The position numbers and the translations under genes are program-made. Under the pieces are notes generated by a model. The model made no database searches and was not told where the DNA came from. It saw only the letters and a list, made by a program, of their open reading frames with translations. A stretch of 64,000 nucleotides of DNA from Paraburkholderia sp. DHOC27 (GTDB lineage Bacteria; Pseudomonadota; Gammaproteobacteria; Burkholderiales; Burkholderiaceae): assembly GCF_003429005.1 (NCBI RefSeq), contig NZ_QVQV01000003.1, positions 723 to 64,722 on the forward strand, read 5' to 3'. Shown piece after piece: positions 9,564-20,109 of this stretch. How positions within the stretch are numbered: position 1 is the stretch's first letter; each line of letters opens with the position of its first letter.

Positions 9564-9653
9564 TCACTGCGTTGATCACTGCTTTAATCACTGCAGCGAT
9601 CTCAACCGCCTTCGTGCAAACGTCAGGCAAGCTTCAGGCAAACCTCAGGCAAA
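9564..9653. repeat. Short degenerate tandem repeats between znuB and fghA
   Basis: Two sets of tandem repeats fill the gap between these convergent genes. Three copies of a unit close to TTGATCACTGC lie at about 9561-9592. Three copies of a unit close to TCAGGCAAAC lie at about 9620-9653. The last copy of the second set contains the fghA stop codon and final codons. There is no hairpin with a T-run, so this is not a clear terminator. Confidence 0.6.
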
Positions 9654-10490
9654 CAGCGCCTGCGCGTGATGCCTGAGATGATCCTCGATGAACGTCGAGA
9701 TGAAGTAGTACCCGTGGTCGTAGCCTTCGTGACGGCGCAGCGTCAGCGGCTGACCCGCTGCCCGGCACGCCGCTTCGAATACGTCCGGATAGAGCTGCTC
9801 GGCGAGAAACTGGTCAGCGAGTCCCTGGTCGACCAGAATGCCCTCGGCAAACTTGCGTGACGCGTGCGCCACCAGTTCGCTCGAATCGTACGCCTTCCAG
9901 GCTTCACGGTTTTCGCCCAGATAACCGCTGAACGCCTTCTCACCCCACGGACAACGCGACGGCGCCGCAATCGGCGCGAACGCCGACACCGAACGGTAGA
10001 TCTCCGGGTTACGCAGCGCCAGCATCAACGCGCCGTGACCGCCCATCGAGTGCCCGAAGATGCCGAGCCGCTCGCCATCCACGGGCAGGTTCTCCAGCAC
10101 CGCCTCGCGCAACTCGTCGCGTACATAGGAGTACATCTTGAAGTGCCGGGCCCACGGCTCTTCGGTCGCGTCCACGTAAAAGCCCGCGCCCACGCCGAAG
10201 TCCCACGCCGCGCTCTCGCCGGGAATGCCGGCGCCACGCGGACTGGTATCGGGTGCGATCAGTGCCATGCCGAGTTGCGCGGCAATGCGTTGAGCGCCGC
10301 CTTTGATCGGGAAGGTCTCTTCGGTACACGTGAGACCCGCCAGATAAAACAGCGCCGGCACCTTGCCCTGCGACGCCTGCGGCGGCAAATACACCGCGAA
10401 GCGCATGGGCAGTCCGATCACCTTCGAGTCATGCTTGTAGAAGCGTTGTACGCCGCCGTGGCTGGCATGTGCGCCTAGAAGTTCGAGCAT
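9645..10490 (-). CDS. fghA: S-formylglutathione hydrolase
   Basis: An esterase D family enzyme of 281 residues that splits S-formylglutathione into formate and glutathione, the second step of formaldehyde detoxification. The nucleophile is Ser148 in GHSMGG. The triad is completed by an Asp near 225 (VDQGLADQ) and a His near 259 (GYDHGYY). The oxyanion-region motif GLTCTEE is intact. It lies 32 bases downstream of the dehydrogenase that makes its substrate, in the same orientation. Confidence 0.95.
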   Translation of the reverse strand: MLELLGAHASHGGVQRFYKHDSKVIGLPMRFAVYLPPQASQGKVPALFYLAGLTCTEETFPIKGGAQRIAAQLGMALIAPDTSPRGAGIPGESAAWDFGVGAGFYVDATEEPWARHFKMYSYVRDELREAVLENLPVDGERLGIFGHSMGGHGALMLALRNPEIYRSVSAFAPIAAPSRCPWGEKAFSGYLGENREAWKAYDSSELVAHASRKFAEGILVDQGLADQFLAEQLYPDVFEAACRAAGQPLTLRRHEGYDHGYYFISTFIEDHLRHHAQALFA

Positions 10491-10522
10491 TTACCGCTCC
10501 CGTTATCCGACGTTATCAGGCA

Positions 10523-11629
<1,107 letters not shown>

Positions 11630-11975
11630 GGTGAAATGCTCCTGTAGTTCGATGGATCAATGGGGGAATCTGAGTGAATGCACCGTACGTCCGTTGCTGG
11701 TCGGCAAACGTGGCCCGACGCGCGAATCGCGGGTTTACCCCGCTACGCCGCAAGCCGCCTCGAAACAGGACTATGCGTGCCTTTGAATACGCTTCATGGA
11801 TTCTCACACATATCGTTTCAGCCGGGCGCGCCGCCCGGACTTCCGTTGCGCGCCACCGCAAAGGGCTCACAGCCGGTTTGGCGGCGAACCGCATTTCTAT
11901 CACCTTTCAAAATACCCTCACGCATATGGTGGTCGGGAAGTCGGGAATAGGCCCCAGCGGGCTTGTTATGCCTTT
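11630..11975. other. Divergent promoter region between frmA and purine permease
   Basis: No credible gene is visible. The region separates two divergent genes and is less GC-rich near 11880-11930. It should contain the promoter of frmA on the minus strand and the start of the permease mRNA, whose structured leader follows at 11976. Confidence 0.5.
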
Positions 11976-12022
11976 TCTCTCCGCATACCTTGGAGTCATC
12001 CCAAAACGAGATGGTGGAGAGA
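11976..12022 (+). promoter_or_regulatory. Candidate purine (xanthine/urate) riboswitch sequestering the permease ribosome binding site
   Basis: TCTCTCC (11976-11982) is fully complementary to GGAGAGA (12016-12022), which contains the Shine-Dalgarno of the permease gene. Inside this stem are a second helix, ACC (11987-11989) with GGT (12013-12015), and a small hairpin, TTGG (11990-11993) with CCAA (12001-12004). The bulges GCAT and AACGAGAT are unpaired. A compact two-helix RNA hiding the ribosome binding site of an NCS2 purine transporter fits the NMT1-type xanthine riboswitch of Proteobacteria. I could not compare it with the family consensus. Confidence 0.45.
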
Positions 12023-12028
12023 GACAAA

Positions 12029-13447
12029 ATGCAATCGAACACGGTTCACCCGTGCGACGAGCGACTGCCCGCAGGCCAGTTGCTGACGCTCGGCATTCAG
12101 CACGTCCTCGTCATGTACGCCGGCGCGGTCGCGGTGCCGCTGATCATCGGCAGCGCGCTCAAGCTGCCGAAGGATCAGATCGCTTTCCTGATCAGCGCCG
12201 ACCTCTTCTCCTGCGGGATCGCCACGCTGATCCAGACGCTCGGTTTGTGGATCTTCGGCATTCGTCTGCCGGTCATCATGGGCTGCACGTTCGCCGCGGT
12301 CGGTCCGATGGTGGCGATCGGCACCAATCCCAGCCTCGGCATCCTCGATATCTTCGGCTCGACCATTGCGGCCGGCGTGATAGGCATCCTGCTCGCACCG
12401 GCGGTCGGCAAGTTGTTGCGTTTCTTCCCGCCCGTGGTGATCGGCGTGGTGATTTCCGTGATCGGGCTCTCGCTGATGGAAGTCGGCATCAACTGGGCGG
12501 CCGGCGGCGTCGGTAATCCGGATTACGGCAATCCGGTCTACCTGGGTCTGTCACTGGTCGTGCTGACGTTGATCCTGATGATCAACAAGTTCGGCAAGGG
12601 CTTTATGGCCAACATCTCGGTGCTGCTCGGCATCGTCGCCGGCTTCGTGATCGCGGCACTGCTCGGTCGCGTCAACATGGAAGGTGTGACGGCCGCACCG
12701 TGGGTCGGCATCGTGATGCCGTTCCACTTCGGCCTGCCGCACTTCGACCCGCTGGCCATTGCAACGATGGTCACGGTGATGTTCGTCACCTTCATCGAAT
12801 CGACCGGCATGTTCCTCGCGGTCGGCGACATGGTGGATCGTCCGGTGGATCAAAAGACGCTGGTGCGCGGCCTGCGCGTGGACGGTCTGGGCACGCTGAT
12901 TGGCGGCATCTTCAACTCGTTCCCGCATACGTCGTTCTCGCAGAACGTCGGGCTGATCGGCGTAACGGGCGTGAAGAGCCGTTTCGTCTGCGCGATGGGC
13001 GGCGTGATTCTCGTGCTGCTCGGCCTGTTCCCGAAGATGGCGCAGGTGGTCGCGTCGGTGCCGGCCTTCGTGCTGGGTGGTGCGGGCATCGTGATGTTCG
13101 GCATGGTCGCGGCGAATGGCATCAAGGTGCTGTCGAAGGTCGACTTCGTGAAGAACCAGCACAACCTCTTTATCGTCGCCGTCAGCATTGGTCTGGGCCT
13201 CGTGCCGGTGGTGTCGCCGCACTTCTTCTCGAAGCTGCCGTCGGCGCTTTCGCCGCTGCTGCATAGCGGGATTCTGCTGGCTTCCGTGTCGGCGGTCGTG
13301 CTGAACCTGGTGTTCAACGGCGTGAAGGGTGAGCGGGCTGCGAAGCGCGACATCAAGCGCGCAGGGAAGGACTTCGATGGCCGCCCCGGCAGCCACGACG
13401 AGCAGGTGGCCCGCGATGAAATGCTGCGGGCGGCGGACCTGCATTGA
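12029..13447 (+). CDS. NCS2-family purine (xanthine/urate) permease
   Basis: A nucleobase:cation symporter-2 transporter of 472 residues with about 14 hydrophobic segments. The family signature near residue 310 is QNVGLIGVTG, where the Gln and Asn contribute to substrate and proton coupling. The start at 12029 follows GGAGAG at nine bases. An upstream in-frame start would remove the structured leader and is less likely. It most resembles xanthine/uric acid permeases, but the exact nucleobase cannot be fixed by eye. The hydrophilic C-terminal tail (about 35 residues) is charged. Confidence 0.9.
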   Translation: MQSNTVHPCDERLPAGQLLTLGIQHVLVMYAGAVAVPLIIGSALKLPKDQIAFLISADLFSCGIATLIQTLGLWIFGIRLPVIMGCTFAAVGPMVAIGTNPSLGILDIFGSTIAAGVIGILLAPAVGKLLRFFPPVVIGVVISVIGLSLMEVGINWAAGGVGNPDYGNPVYLGLSLVVLTLILMINKFGKGFMANISVLLGIVAGFVIAALLGRVNMEGVTAAPWVGIVMPFHFGLPHFDPLAIATMVTVMFVTFIESTGMFLAVGDMVDRPVDQKTLVRGLRVDGLGTLIGGIFNSFPHTSFSQNVGLIGVTGVKSRFVCAMGGVILVLLGLFPKMAQVVASVPAFVLGGAGIVMFGMVAANGIKVLSKVDFVKNQHNLFIVAVSIGLGLVPVVSPHFFSKLPSALSPLLHSGILLASVSAVVLNLVFNGVKGERAAKRDIKRAGKDFDGRPGSHDEQVARDEMLRAADLH

Positions 13448-13535
13448 GCAAATGAGTGGCAACGGCGTGCGGGGTGGTGAGCGCACGCCGAGGACGGTTG
13501 CGGGCTGATCGGCGTCTGAAACGCGGCGCAAACAA

Positions 13536-13574
13536 AAAGGGCTGAGTTCTGTGATGCACAGAACCCAGCCCTTT
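13536..13574. terminator. Bidirectional terminator between purine permease and efflux operon
   Basis: A long stem (AAAGGGCTG and GTTCTGTG pairing with CACAGAAC and CAGCCCTTT, one mismatch, ATG loop) has A-runs on its left and T-rich sequence on its right. It sits between two convergent transcription units and can serve both. Confidence 0.88.
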
Positions 13575-13686
13575 CTTCTTTAGCGCCTGGTTGCCCAACT
13601 CTGCCTGATCAGACCAGCACAGTGGAGTGGGCAACCAGCGAAGCGGCGGCAGGCTCAAAACCAGCCTGCCTTCGCTCAACCCGCGT

Positions 13687-15207
13687 TCAATTCACCGCGG
13701 GTGCAGACGCGGCACCTGGCATGCCCGTCGCGCTGTAATCGACCGGCGCATCCGCGGGACGCGGTTGATCGCCGTTATGCTCGATCCAGCCACCGCCCAG
13801 GTACTGATAGAGATCGACCAGGTTGGTCAGTCGCTGCACCCGTGCCGAGATCAACGCCTGCTGCGCCGAATACAGATCCGTCTGCGCCGTCAGCACGGAC
13901 AGGTAGCTGTCCACACCATTCTTGTAACGCAGTTCCGACAGATCCAGACGCCGCTGTTCCGCCACGACATCGCGCTCCAGCGCCTCGATCTGCTGATCGT
14001 ACGTGCCGCGTGCAGCCAGACCGTCCGCGACTTCGCGGAAGGCCGTCTGAATCGTCTTCTCGTACGTGGCGATCTGGATGTTCTTCTCGACGTTGGCGAG
14101 ATCGAGGTTGGCCTTGTTCGTGCCGCCCGTGAAGATTGGCAGCGAGATCTGCGGCGAGAAACCCCACGCCGCCGAGCCCGGCTTGAACAGACCACCCAGC
14201 GTCGGACTCAAGGTGCCGAAGTTGCCCGTCAGCGAAATGGCCGGGAAGAACGCAGCGCGCGCCGCCCCGATGTTCGCATTGGCGGCCAGCAGGTTCTGCT
14301 CTGCTTCCATGATGTCCGGACGACGCGTCAGCAGGTCCGACGGCAAGCCAGCCGGAATATCCGTGAGGAGGTCCTGGCTGTCGAGTGGCATGCCCGGCGG
14401 CAGGTCCTCCGGCAACGGTTCGCCGACCAGCAGCACCAGCGCGTTCACGGCCTGGGCGCGCAGACGCGCTTCGGCCTGATAGTTCGCGCTCGCCTGCTCG
14501 ACCACCGTTTGCGCCTGACGCAGGTCGAGTTCCGTACCCGTGCCGTTGTCGAACTGCAGCTTGGTGATCCGGTACGACTCCTGCGCCGTCTTCAAGGTGT
14601 TCTCCGTGACCTTCAGCAGGTCGTCATACGAGAGCACCGTGAGGTACTGATCCGCGACTTGCGAGACCAGCAGGATTTCCGCTGCCTTGCGAGCCTGCGT
14701 GGTGGCCAGATACTGCGCCAACGCCTGGTCCTTCAGGCTGCGAATGCGGCCGAAGAAATCCAGCTCCCACGACGCATTCACGCCCACCGAATATTGGTTG
14801 GAGATGGTCTGGTCGAAGAACGACAGATCCTTCGGCGTGCGCGACTTGGTTTGCGAGCCGGCAGCGTTGATGGTCGGCATCAGACCCGCCCGCGCAACCT
14901 GATATTGCGCCTGCGAAGCCTGCATGTTCAGCACCGCCACGCGCAGATCGCGGTTGTTCTTCAGCGCAATTTCGATCAGCCGTTGCAGACGCGCGTCGTT
15001 GAAGAAATTGCGCCAGCCAATGTCAGCAGCCGACTCGCCATTCGCGCTACGCGTGCCGTTGGCCGCCGCGCCGGGCTGCGTGGCATACACGCCGCTCGCC
15101 GGGAACGCCGCCGACACCGGCGGGGCCGGCCGCTCGTACTTCGGCTCCATCGTACAAGCCGTAGCGAGCAACGCGACCGCCACTGCAATCAAAGAGTGTT
15201 TTTGCAT
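13687..15207 (-). CDS. Outer-membrane efflux lipoprotein (OprM/OprB type)
   Basis: This is the outer-membrane channel of a tripartite RND pump, 506 residues. The start at 15207 gives a lipoprotein signal with lipobox LATAC followed by TMEPKYERP, typical of the OprM/NodT family. The duplicated outer membrane efflux repeat is visible as two similar halves (for example ALKNNRDLRVA and the later LRQAQTVVEQA region). It is the last gene of the operon and starts 10 bases after the pump gene. The C-terminal tail is Pro/Ala-rich. It resembles OprB of the Burkholderia BpeAB-OprB system. Confidence 0.93.
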   Translation of the reverse strand: MQKHSLIAVAVALLATACTMEPKYERPAPPVSAAFPASGVYATQPGAAANGTRSANGESAADIGWRNFFNDARLQRLIEIALKNNRDLRVAVLNMQASQAQYQVARAGLMPTINAAGSQTKSRTPKDLSFFDQTISNQYSVGVNASWELDFFGRIRSLKDQALAQYLATTQARKAAEILLVSQVADQYLTVLSYDDLLKVTENTLKTAQESYRITKLQFDNGTGTELDLRQAQTVVEQASANYQAEARLRAQAVNALVLLVGEPLPEDLPPGMPLDSQDLLTDIPAGLPSDLLTRRPDIMEAEQNLLAANANIGAARAAFFPAISLTGNFGTLSPTLGGLFKPGSAAWGFSPQISLPIFTGGTNKANLDLANVEKNIQIATYEKTIQTAFREVADGLAARGTYDQQIEALERDVVAEQRRLDLSELRYKNGVDSYLSVLTAQTDLYSAQQALISARVQRLTNLVDLYQYLGGGWIEHNGDQPRPADAPVDYSATGMPGAASAPAVN

Positions 15208-15217
15208 CTCAATGTCC

Positions 15218-18200
15218 TTAGTGGGCCGACCCGTTACCCGAGCCGTTGCCACCCTGCGGGTCATGCGGATGGTGCTGGTTATAGTGTTCGAGCGCCTCAT
15301 CCGGGTCTTCCTTCTCGCCGCCGAACTTCGCGCGAATCACGACGAAGAACATCGGGATCATGAAAATGGCGAGGAAGGTCGCCGTCAGCATCCCGCCGAT
15401 CACGCCCGTACCAATGGCGTGCTGGCTGGCCGAGCCCGCGCCGTTACTGATGGCGAGCGGCATCACGCCGAGAATGAAGGCGAGCGAGGTCATCAGGATA
15501 GGACGCAGCCGCAGACGCGCCGCTTCCAGCGCTGCCTCGATCGGACCCATGCCTTCGCCCTGTTGCAGCTCACGCGCGAACTCCACGATCAGGATGGCGT
15601 TCTTCGCGGACAGCCCCACCGTGGTCAACAGACCCACCTGGAAGAACACGTCGTTCTCGAGACCGCGCAACGTGGCTGCGAGCAGTGCGCCCAGCACGCC
15701 GAGCGGCACCACCATGATCACCGAGAACGGAATCGACCAGCTTTCATACAACGCCGCGAGACACAGGAACACGACGAGGATCGAGATGCCGTACAGAATT
15801 GGCGCCTGCGAACCGGACTGGATTTCCTGGAACGACAGACCCGTCCACTCGTAACCGATACCTGCCGGCAACTTCGCCGCGAGCGCTTCCATTGCCGCGT
15901 TCGCCTGACCGGTGGACTTGCCCGGCGCTGCCGCGCCCTGGATTTCTACCGCGGAAATACCGTTGTAGCGTTCCAGCTTCGGCGAGCCATAGGTCCACGT
16001 GCCCTTGGAGAACGACGAGAACGGCACCATCGTGCCCGCACCATTACGGACGTACCAGAGGTTCAGGTCTTCCGGGTTCATCCGGAACGGTGAGTCGGCC
16101 TGCAGGTACACCTTCTTGATCCGGCTGTCGGTATCGAGGAAGTTGTTCACGTACGACGACGCCCAGGCGATCGAGAACGTCTGGTCGATGGTCGCAAGCG
16201 ACACACCCAGCGCAGAGGCTTTTTCATGGTCGATCGTCACGCTGAACTCCGGCGTGTCGTTCAAACCGTTCGGACGCACCTGCGCCAGCGTCGGGTCTTT
16301 CGCCGCCATGCCGAGCAGCATGTTGCGCGCTTCCATCAGCTTTTCGTGGCCCACGCCGGCACGGTCTTCAAGTTCGAAGTCGAAGCCCGCTGCAGTGCCC
16401 AGTTCCGGAATGGACGGCGGATTCACCGGATACACCAGCGCGTTCTTGTAGCCCGCGAAGTGCATGAAGAGACGCCCCACCAGTGCCTGCACCTTTTCAT
16501 CGGCATGCTGGCGCTGCGAGTAGTCCTTCATCCGCACGAACACCAGACCCGCGTTCTGGCCACGGCCGGCGAAGCTGAAGCCGTTCACCGTGAACACCGA
16601 TTCGACAATGCCCTTTTCCGTCGTGAGCAGGTAGTCGGAGATGTCCTTCAGCGCGTGTGCGGTGGTTTCCTGAGTGGAGCCCGACGGCGTCTGCACCAGC
16701 ACGAACATCGTGCCCTGATCTTCATCCGGCAGGAACGACTTGGGCAGACGCACGAACAGCATGCCCACCGCCACGATCACCACCAGGTAGATGATGAGCC
16801 AGCGGCCCGAACGCTTGATGACGTGGTGCACGCCGCTGTGATACTTGTCGCGGCTCTTCTCGAAGGTGCGGTTGAACCAGCCGAAGAAACCCTTCTTCTC
16901 TTCGTGATGGCCCTGCGGAATCGGCTTGAGGATGGTCGCGCACAGCGCCGGCGTCAGCACGAGTGCCACCAGCACCGACAGCACCATCGCGGACACGATG
17001 GTCAGCGAGAACTGCCGGTAAATGGCGCCCACCGAACCACCCGAAAACGCCACCGGCACGAACACCGCGGAGAGCACCAGCGCCACGCCGACCAGCGCGC
17101 CGGTGATCTGGTCCATCGCCTTGCGGGTGGCGTCGCGTGGCGATAAACCCTCTTCGGCCATCACCCGCTCGACGTTCTCCACCACCACGATCGCATCGTC
17201 CACCAGCAGACCAATGGCGAGCACGAGGCCGAACATGGACAGCACGTTGATCGAGAAGCCCACGATGCTCATGATCGCGAACGTACCCAGCAGCACCACC
17301 GGCACCGCGATCGTCGGAATCAACGTTGCGCGCAGGTTTTGCAGGAACAGGTACATCACGAGGAACACCAGCACGATACCTTCGAGCAGCGTCTTGACCA
17401 CTTCCTCGATGGACAGGCGCACGAACGGCGTCGTGTCATACGGATACTTCACGACCAGACCGTGCGGGAAGTACTTCGACAACTGGTCGATCTTCGCGCG
17501 CACCGCGTTCGCCGTGGCGAGCGCGTTGGCGCCGGTGGCGAGCTGAATACCGAAGCCCGCCGTCGGCACACCGTTGTACTTGGTGTCGAAGTTGTAGTTT
17601 TCGCCGCCCAGCTCGATGCGCGCCACGTCCTTCAGCAGCACGCGCGAACCGTCCTGATTGACCTTCAGCAGAATGTTGCCGAACTGCTCCGGCGTCTGCA
17701 GCAGGGTCGCTTCACTGATGGTGGCCTGCAACAGCTGCCCCGGCACCGACGGCGTGCCGCCGAGCGAGCCGCCCGACACCTGCACGTTCTGCGCGGTGAT
17801 GGCCGCCTGCACGTCGACCGGCGTCAAGCCGTAATTTGTGAGCTTGTTGGCATCCAGCCAGATGCGCATGGCGTACTGCGAGCCGAACAACGTGACCGTA
17901 CCCACACCGTCGATCCGGCTGATCGGATCTTCGATGTTCGAGGCGACATAGTTCGCCAGGTCGTACTTGTTCATGCTGCCGTCTTCAGAGTTGAAGGCCA
18001 TGACGAGCAGGAAGCTGCTGCTCGACTTGGTGACCTTCGTACCCTGCTGCTGCACTTCCTGCGGCAGCAACGGCGTGGCGAGCTGCAGCTTGTTCTGCAC
18101 CTGCACCTGCGCGATGTCAGGATTGGTACCGGCAGCAAACGTCAGCGTGATGGTGGCCGTGCCCGAGTCGTCCGAGGTGGACGACAGGTACAGCAAGTGG

Positions 18201-18418
18201 TCGAGACCGCTCATCTGCTGCTCGATCACCTGGGTGACGGTGTTTTCCACCGTCTTCGCCGATGCACCCGGATACGTTGCGCTGATCTGGATGGCCGGCG
18301 GCGCGATGGTCGGGTATTGCGCGATCGGCAGTGTGAAGATCGACGCGATGCCCGCGAGCATCAAGATGATGGCGATCACCCATGCAAAGATCGGGCGATC
18401 AATAAAAAACTTTGCCAT
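15218..18418 (-). CDS. RND multidrug efflux pump, inner-membrane component (AcrB/MexB/BpeB type)
   Basis: A hydrophobe/amphiphile efflux-1 transporter of 1066 residues, the usual length, with 12 membrane segments and two large periplasmic loops. Proton-relay residues are present: the Asp pair in [17 protein letters not shown] (transmembrane helix 4) and the Lys in [12 protein letters not shown] (helix 10). It exports drugs and other amphiphiles from the inner membrane and periplasm through the adaptor and the outer-membrane channel. A His/Gly/Asn-rich tail ends the protein. It lies between the adaptor and channel genes in one operon. Confidence 0.97.
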   Translation of the reverse strand: MAKFFIDRPIFAWVIAIILMLAGIASIFTLPIAQYPTIAPPAIQISATYPGASAKTVENTVTQVIEQQMSGLDHLLYLSSTSDDSGTATITLTFAAGTNPDIAQVQVQNKLQLATPLLPQEVQQQGTKVTKSSSSFLLVMAFNSEDGSMNKYDLANYVASNIEDPISRIDGVGTVTLFGSQYAMRIWLDANKLTNYGLTPVDVQAAITAQNVQVSGGSLGGTPSVPGQLLQATISEATLLQTPEQFGNILLKVNQDGSRVLLKDVARIELGGENYNFDTKYNGVPTAGFGIQLATGANALATANAVRAKIDQLSKYFPHGLVVKYPYDTTPFVRLSIEEVVKTLLEGIVLVFLVMYLFLQNLRATLIPTIAVPVVLLGTFAIMSIVGFSINVLSMFGLVLAIGLLVDDAIVVVENVERVMAEEGLSPRDATRKAMDQITGALVGVALVLSAVFVPVAFSGGSVGAIYRQFSLTIVSAMVLSVLVALVLTPALCATILKPIPQGHHEEKKGFFGWFNRTFEKSRDKYHSGVHHVIKRSGRWLIIYLVVIVAVGMLFVRLPKSFLPDEDQGTMFVLVQTPSGSTQETTAHALKDISDYLLTTEKGIVESVFTVNGFSFAGRGQNAGLVFVRMKDYSQRQHADEKVQALVGRLFMHFAGYKNALVYPVNPPSIPELGTAAGFDFELEDRAGVGHEKLMEARNMLLGMAAKDPTLAQVRPNGLNDTPEFSVTIDHEKASALGVSLATIDQTFSIAWASSYVNNFLDTDSRIKKVYLQADSPFRMNPEDLNLWYVRNGAGTMVPFSSFSKGTWTYGSPKLERYNGISAVEIQGAAAPGKSTGQANAAMEALAAKLPAGIGYEWTGLSFQEIQSGSQAPILYGISILVVFLCLAALYESWSIPFSVIMVVPLGVLGALLAATLRGLENDVFFQVGLLTTVGLSAKNAILIVEFARELQQGEGMGPIEAALEAARLRLRPILMTSLAFILGVMPLAISNGAGSASQHAIGTGVIGGMLTATFLAIFMIPMFFVVIRAKFGGEKEDPDEALEHYNQHHPHDPQGGNGSGNGSAH

Positions 18419-18433
18419 GAAACAGGCTCCCTG

Positions 18434-19681
18434 TTATTGCGCGCCTGATGCAGCGGAGGCACCCTGAGCTGTCTGTGCACCGCTGGCGGCCGGCGCGCCC
18501 TGAGCAGGGGCGCCGGGAGCGGCTGCGTCGGAGGCCGGTGTGGCAGGCAACTGGGCCGGAACGGTCTTGACTTCCATGCCCGGACGGACCTTGTCGGTGC
18601 CCTGCACGATCACGCGGTCACCCGGGTTCAGGCCGCTGTCGACCACCCAATTCGAGCCATACGTGCTCGACGTGACCAGCTGGCGCAAGCCGACCTTGTT
18701 GTCGGCACCCACCACCAGCGCGGTAGGCGTGCCCTTCTGGTCGTGCGTGACGCCGATCTGCGGCACGACGATCGCGTTGTCGTTGGTGCCTTCCTCGATG
18801 CGGGCGCGCACGAACATGCCCGGCAACAGCACGCCGTCCTTGTTCTGGAACAACGCGCGCACCGTGACCGAGCCCGTGCTCTGGTCAACCGTCACGTCGC
18901 TGAACTGCAACTTGCCCTTCTCCGAATAGGTACGGCCGTCTTCGAGGATCAGCGTGACCTTGGCCGCATCCGGGCCGCTCGTTTTCAGACGCCCTTCCTG
19001 CACTTCGCGGCGCAGCTTCAGACCGTCGAGACTCGATTGCGTCAGGTCGACGTACATCGGGTCGAGCTGCTGCACCGTGGACATCAGGGTGGCCGCGCTC
19101 GCCTGCACGTACGCGCCTGGCGTGACCTGCGAAATGCCCACCTGGCCGCTCACCGGCGAAACCACGTCGGTGTAGCCGAGGTTGATCTGCGCGGTATCCA
19201 CAGCGGCCTTGCCCGAGGCGACGTCTGCCGCGGCCTGGCCTTCCGAGGCCACCGCGTTGTCGTAGTCCTGCTTGCTGACCGCATTGGCCGCCACCAGCAC
19301 CTTGTAGCGGGCGGCCTGGGCCGTGACCGAGACGAGGTTGGCCTGAGCCTTGGCGAGCGTCGCCTTCGCGCTGTTCAACTGGGCGATGTAAGGCGCCGGG
19401 TCGATCTTGTAGAGCCGCTGGCCGGCCTTGACCATGCTGCCTTCCGTGAACTCGCGCCGCAGCACGATGCCGTCCACCCGTGCACGCACCTGCGCCACGA
19501 GGAACGCGTTGGTGCGGCCGGGCAGTTCAGTGGTAACGGGAACGGAGGTAGGTTCGACGGTGACGACGCCGACTTCCGGCGTTTGTTGCGGCGGGGCTGA
19601 TTGTTTTGGTCCGCACGCTGCCAGCAAAACGGCAGCCGTCGCGGCACTGATTAAGCGGAATGGAACCCGTTCGACGCGCAT
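18434..19681 (-). CDS. RND efflux periplasmic adaptor lipoprotein (AcrA/BpeA type)
   Basis: A membrane fusion protein of 415 residues. The start at 19681 yields a lipoprotein signal peptide with lipobox LLAAC (AACGPKQS). Lipoyl half-motifs flank a helical hairpin (region about 95-190), followed by beta-barrel and membrane-proximal domains. The C-terminal 35 residues are Ala/Gly/Pro/Gln-rich. It is the first gene of the operon and links pump to outer-membrane channel. It is transcribed divergently from the TetR regulator at 20110. Confidence 0.94.
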   Translation of the reverse strand: MRVERVPFRLISAATAAVLLAACGPKQSAPPQQTPEVGVVTVEPTSVPVTTELPGRTNAFLVAQVRARVDGIVLRREFTEGSMVKAGQRLYKIDPAPYIAQLNSAKATLAKAQANLVSVTAQAARYKVLVAANAVSKQDYDNAVASEGQAAADVASGKAAVDTAQINLGYTDVVSPVSGQVGISQVTPGAYVQASAATLMSTVQQLDPMYVDLTQSSLDGLKLRREVQEGRLKTSGPDAAKVTLILEDGRTYSEKGKLQFSDVTVDQSTGSVTVRALFQNKDGVLLPGMFVRARIEEGTNDNAIVVPQIGVTHDQKGTPTALVVGADNKVGLRQLVTSSTYGSNWVVDSGLNPGDRVIVQGTDKVRPGMEVKTVPAQLPATPASDAAAPGAPAQGAPAASGAQTAQGASAASGAQ

Positions 19682-20109
19682 GGAGCGACCTCTGTCAAGG
19701 CTGAGAGTATGAAAAGTGCGCGCATTCCTACCCCGGGGACAACAGCGCACACTTCTCGTCTCGCGACGTGTGACAGGAAGCCCAATGCTGTGAACTAGCC
19801 CGCCCGGAGCATCCCGAGCGCTATGCACCAAATACCGGGAAATGCCGCACGCGCTGCGGTTTCAGCAGCGCATTTGCGTTTTAAAAGACAACCAGCGACG
19901 GATATCAAGCGGTTGGCACCGGCCAGGTTATCCGATCGATGGGGTGCTATTATATATACATCCAAGAATGCATGTAAAAGTGCATTTCAATACTTTCACC
20001 GCTGAACGCCAGCAATAACTGTCCACGAATTGCGCAACAATCGAACAGATTGACATGGGCCGCGCTTAAAAGCGGCCGCGTTCCCGACAATACTGTAAGC
20101 ACGACACAT
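19682..20109. promoter_or_regulatory. Divergent control region of efflux operon and its TetR regulator
   Basis: No gene is visible in these 428 bases. The half near the regulator is AT-rich (19945-19995), unlike the rest, and contains the operator listed separately. Promoters for both directions should overlap this AT-rich part. Confidence 0.7.
19953..19976. promoter_or_regulatory. AcrR-type operator palindrome
   Basis: A 24-base inverted repeat made of half-sites TATATACAT and ATGCATGTA. It matches, half for half, the architecture of the E. coli AcrR operator (TACATACAT ... ATGTATGTA) with the same total length. It lies between the divergent regulator and adaptor genes. The TetR protein encoded at 20110 is the obvious ligand. 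Confidence 0.75.

Noticed and set aside
13627..15363. A 578-codon plus-strand frame
   Set aside because: It is antisense to the outer-membrane efflux protein, which has a clear lipobox and family repeats.
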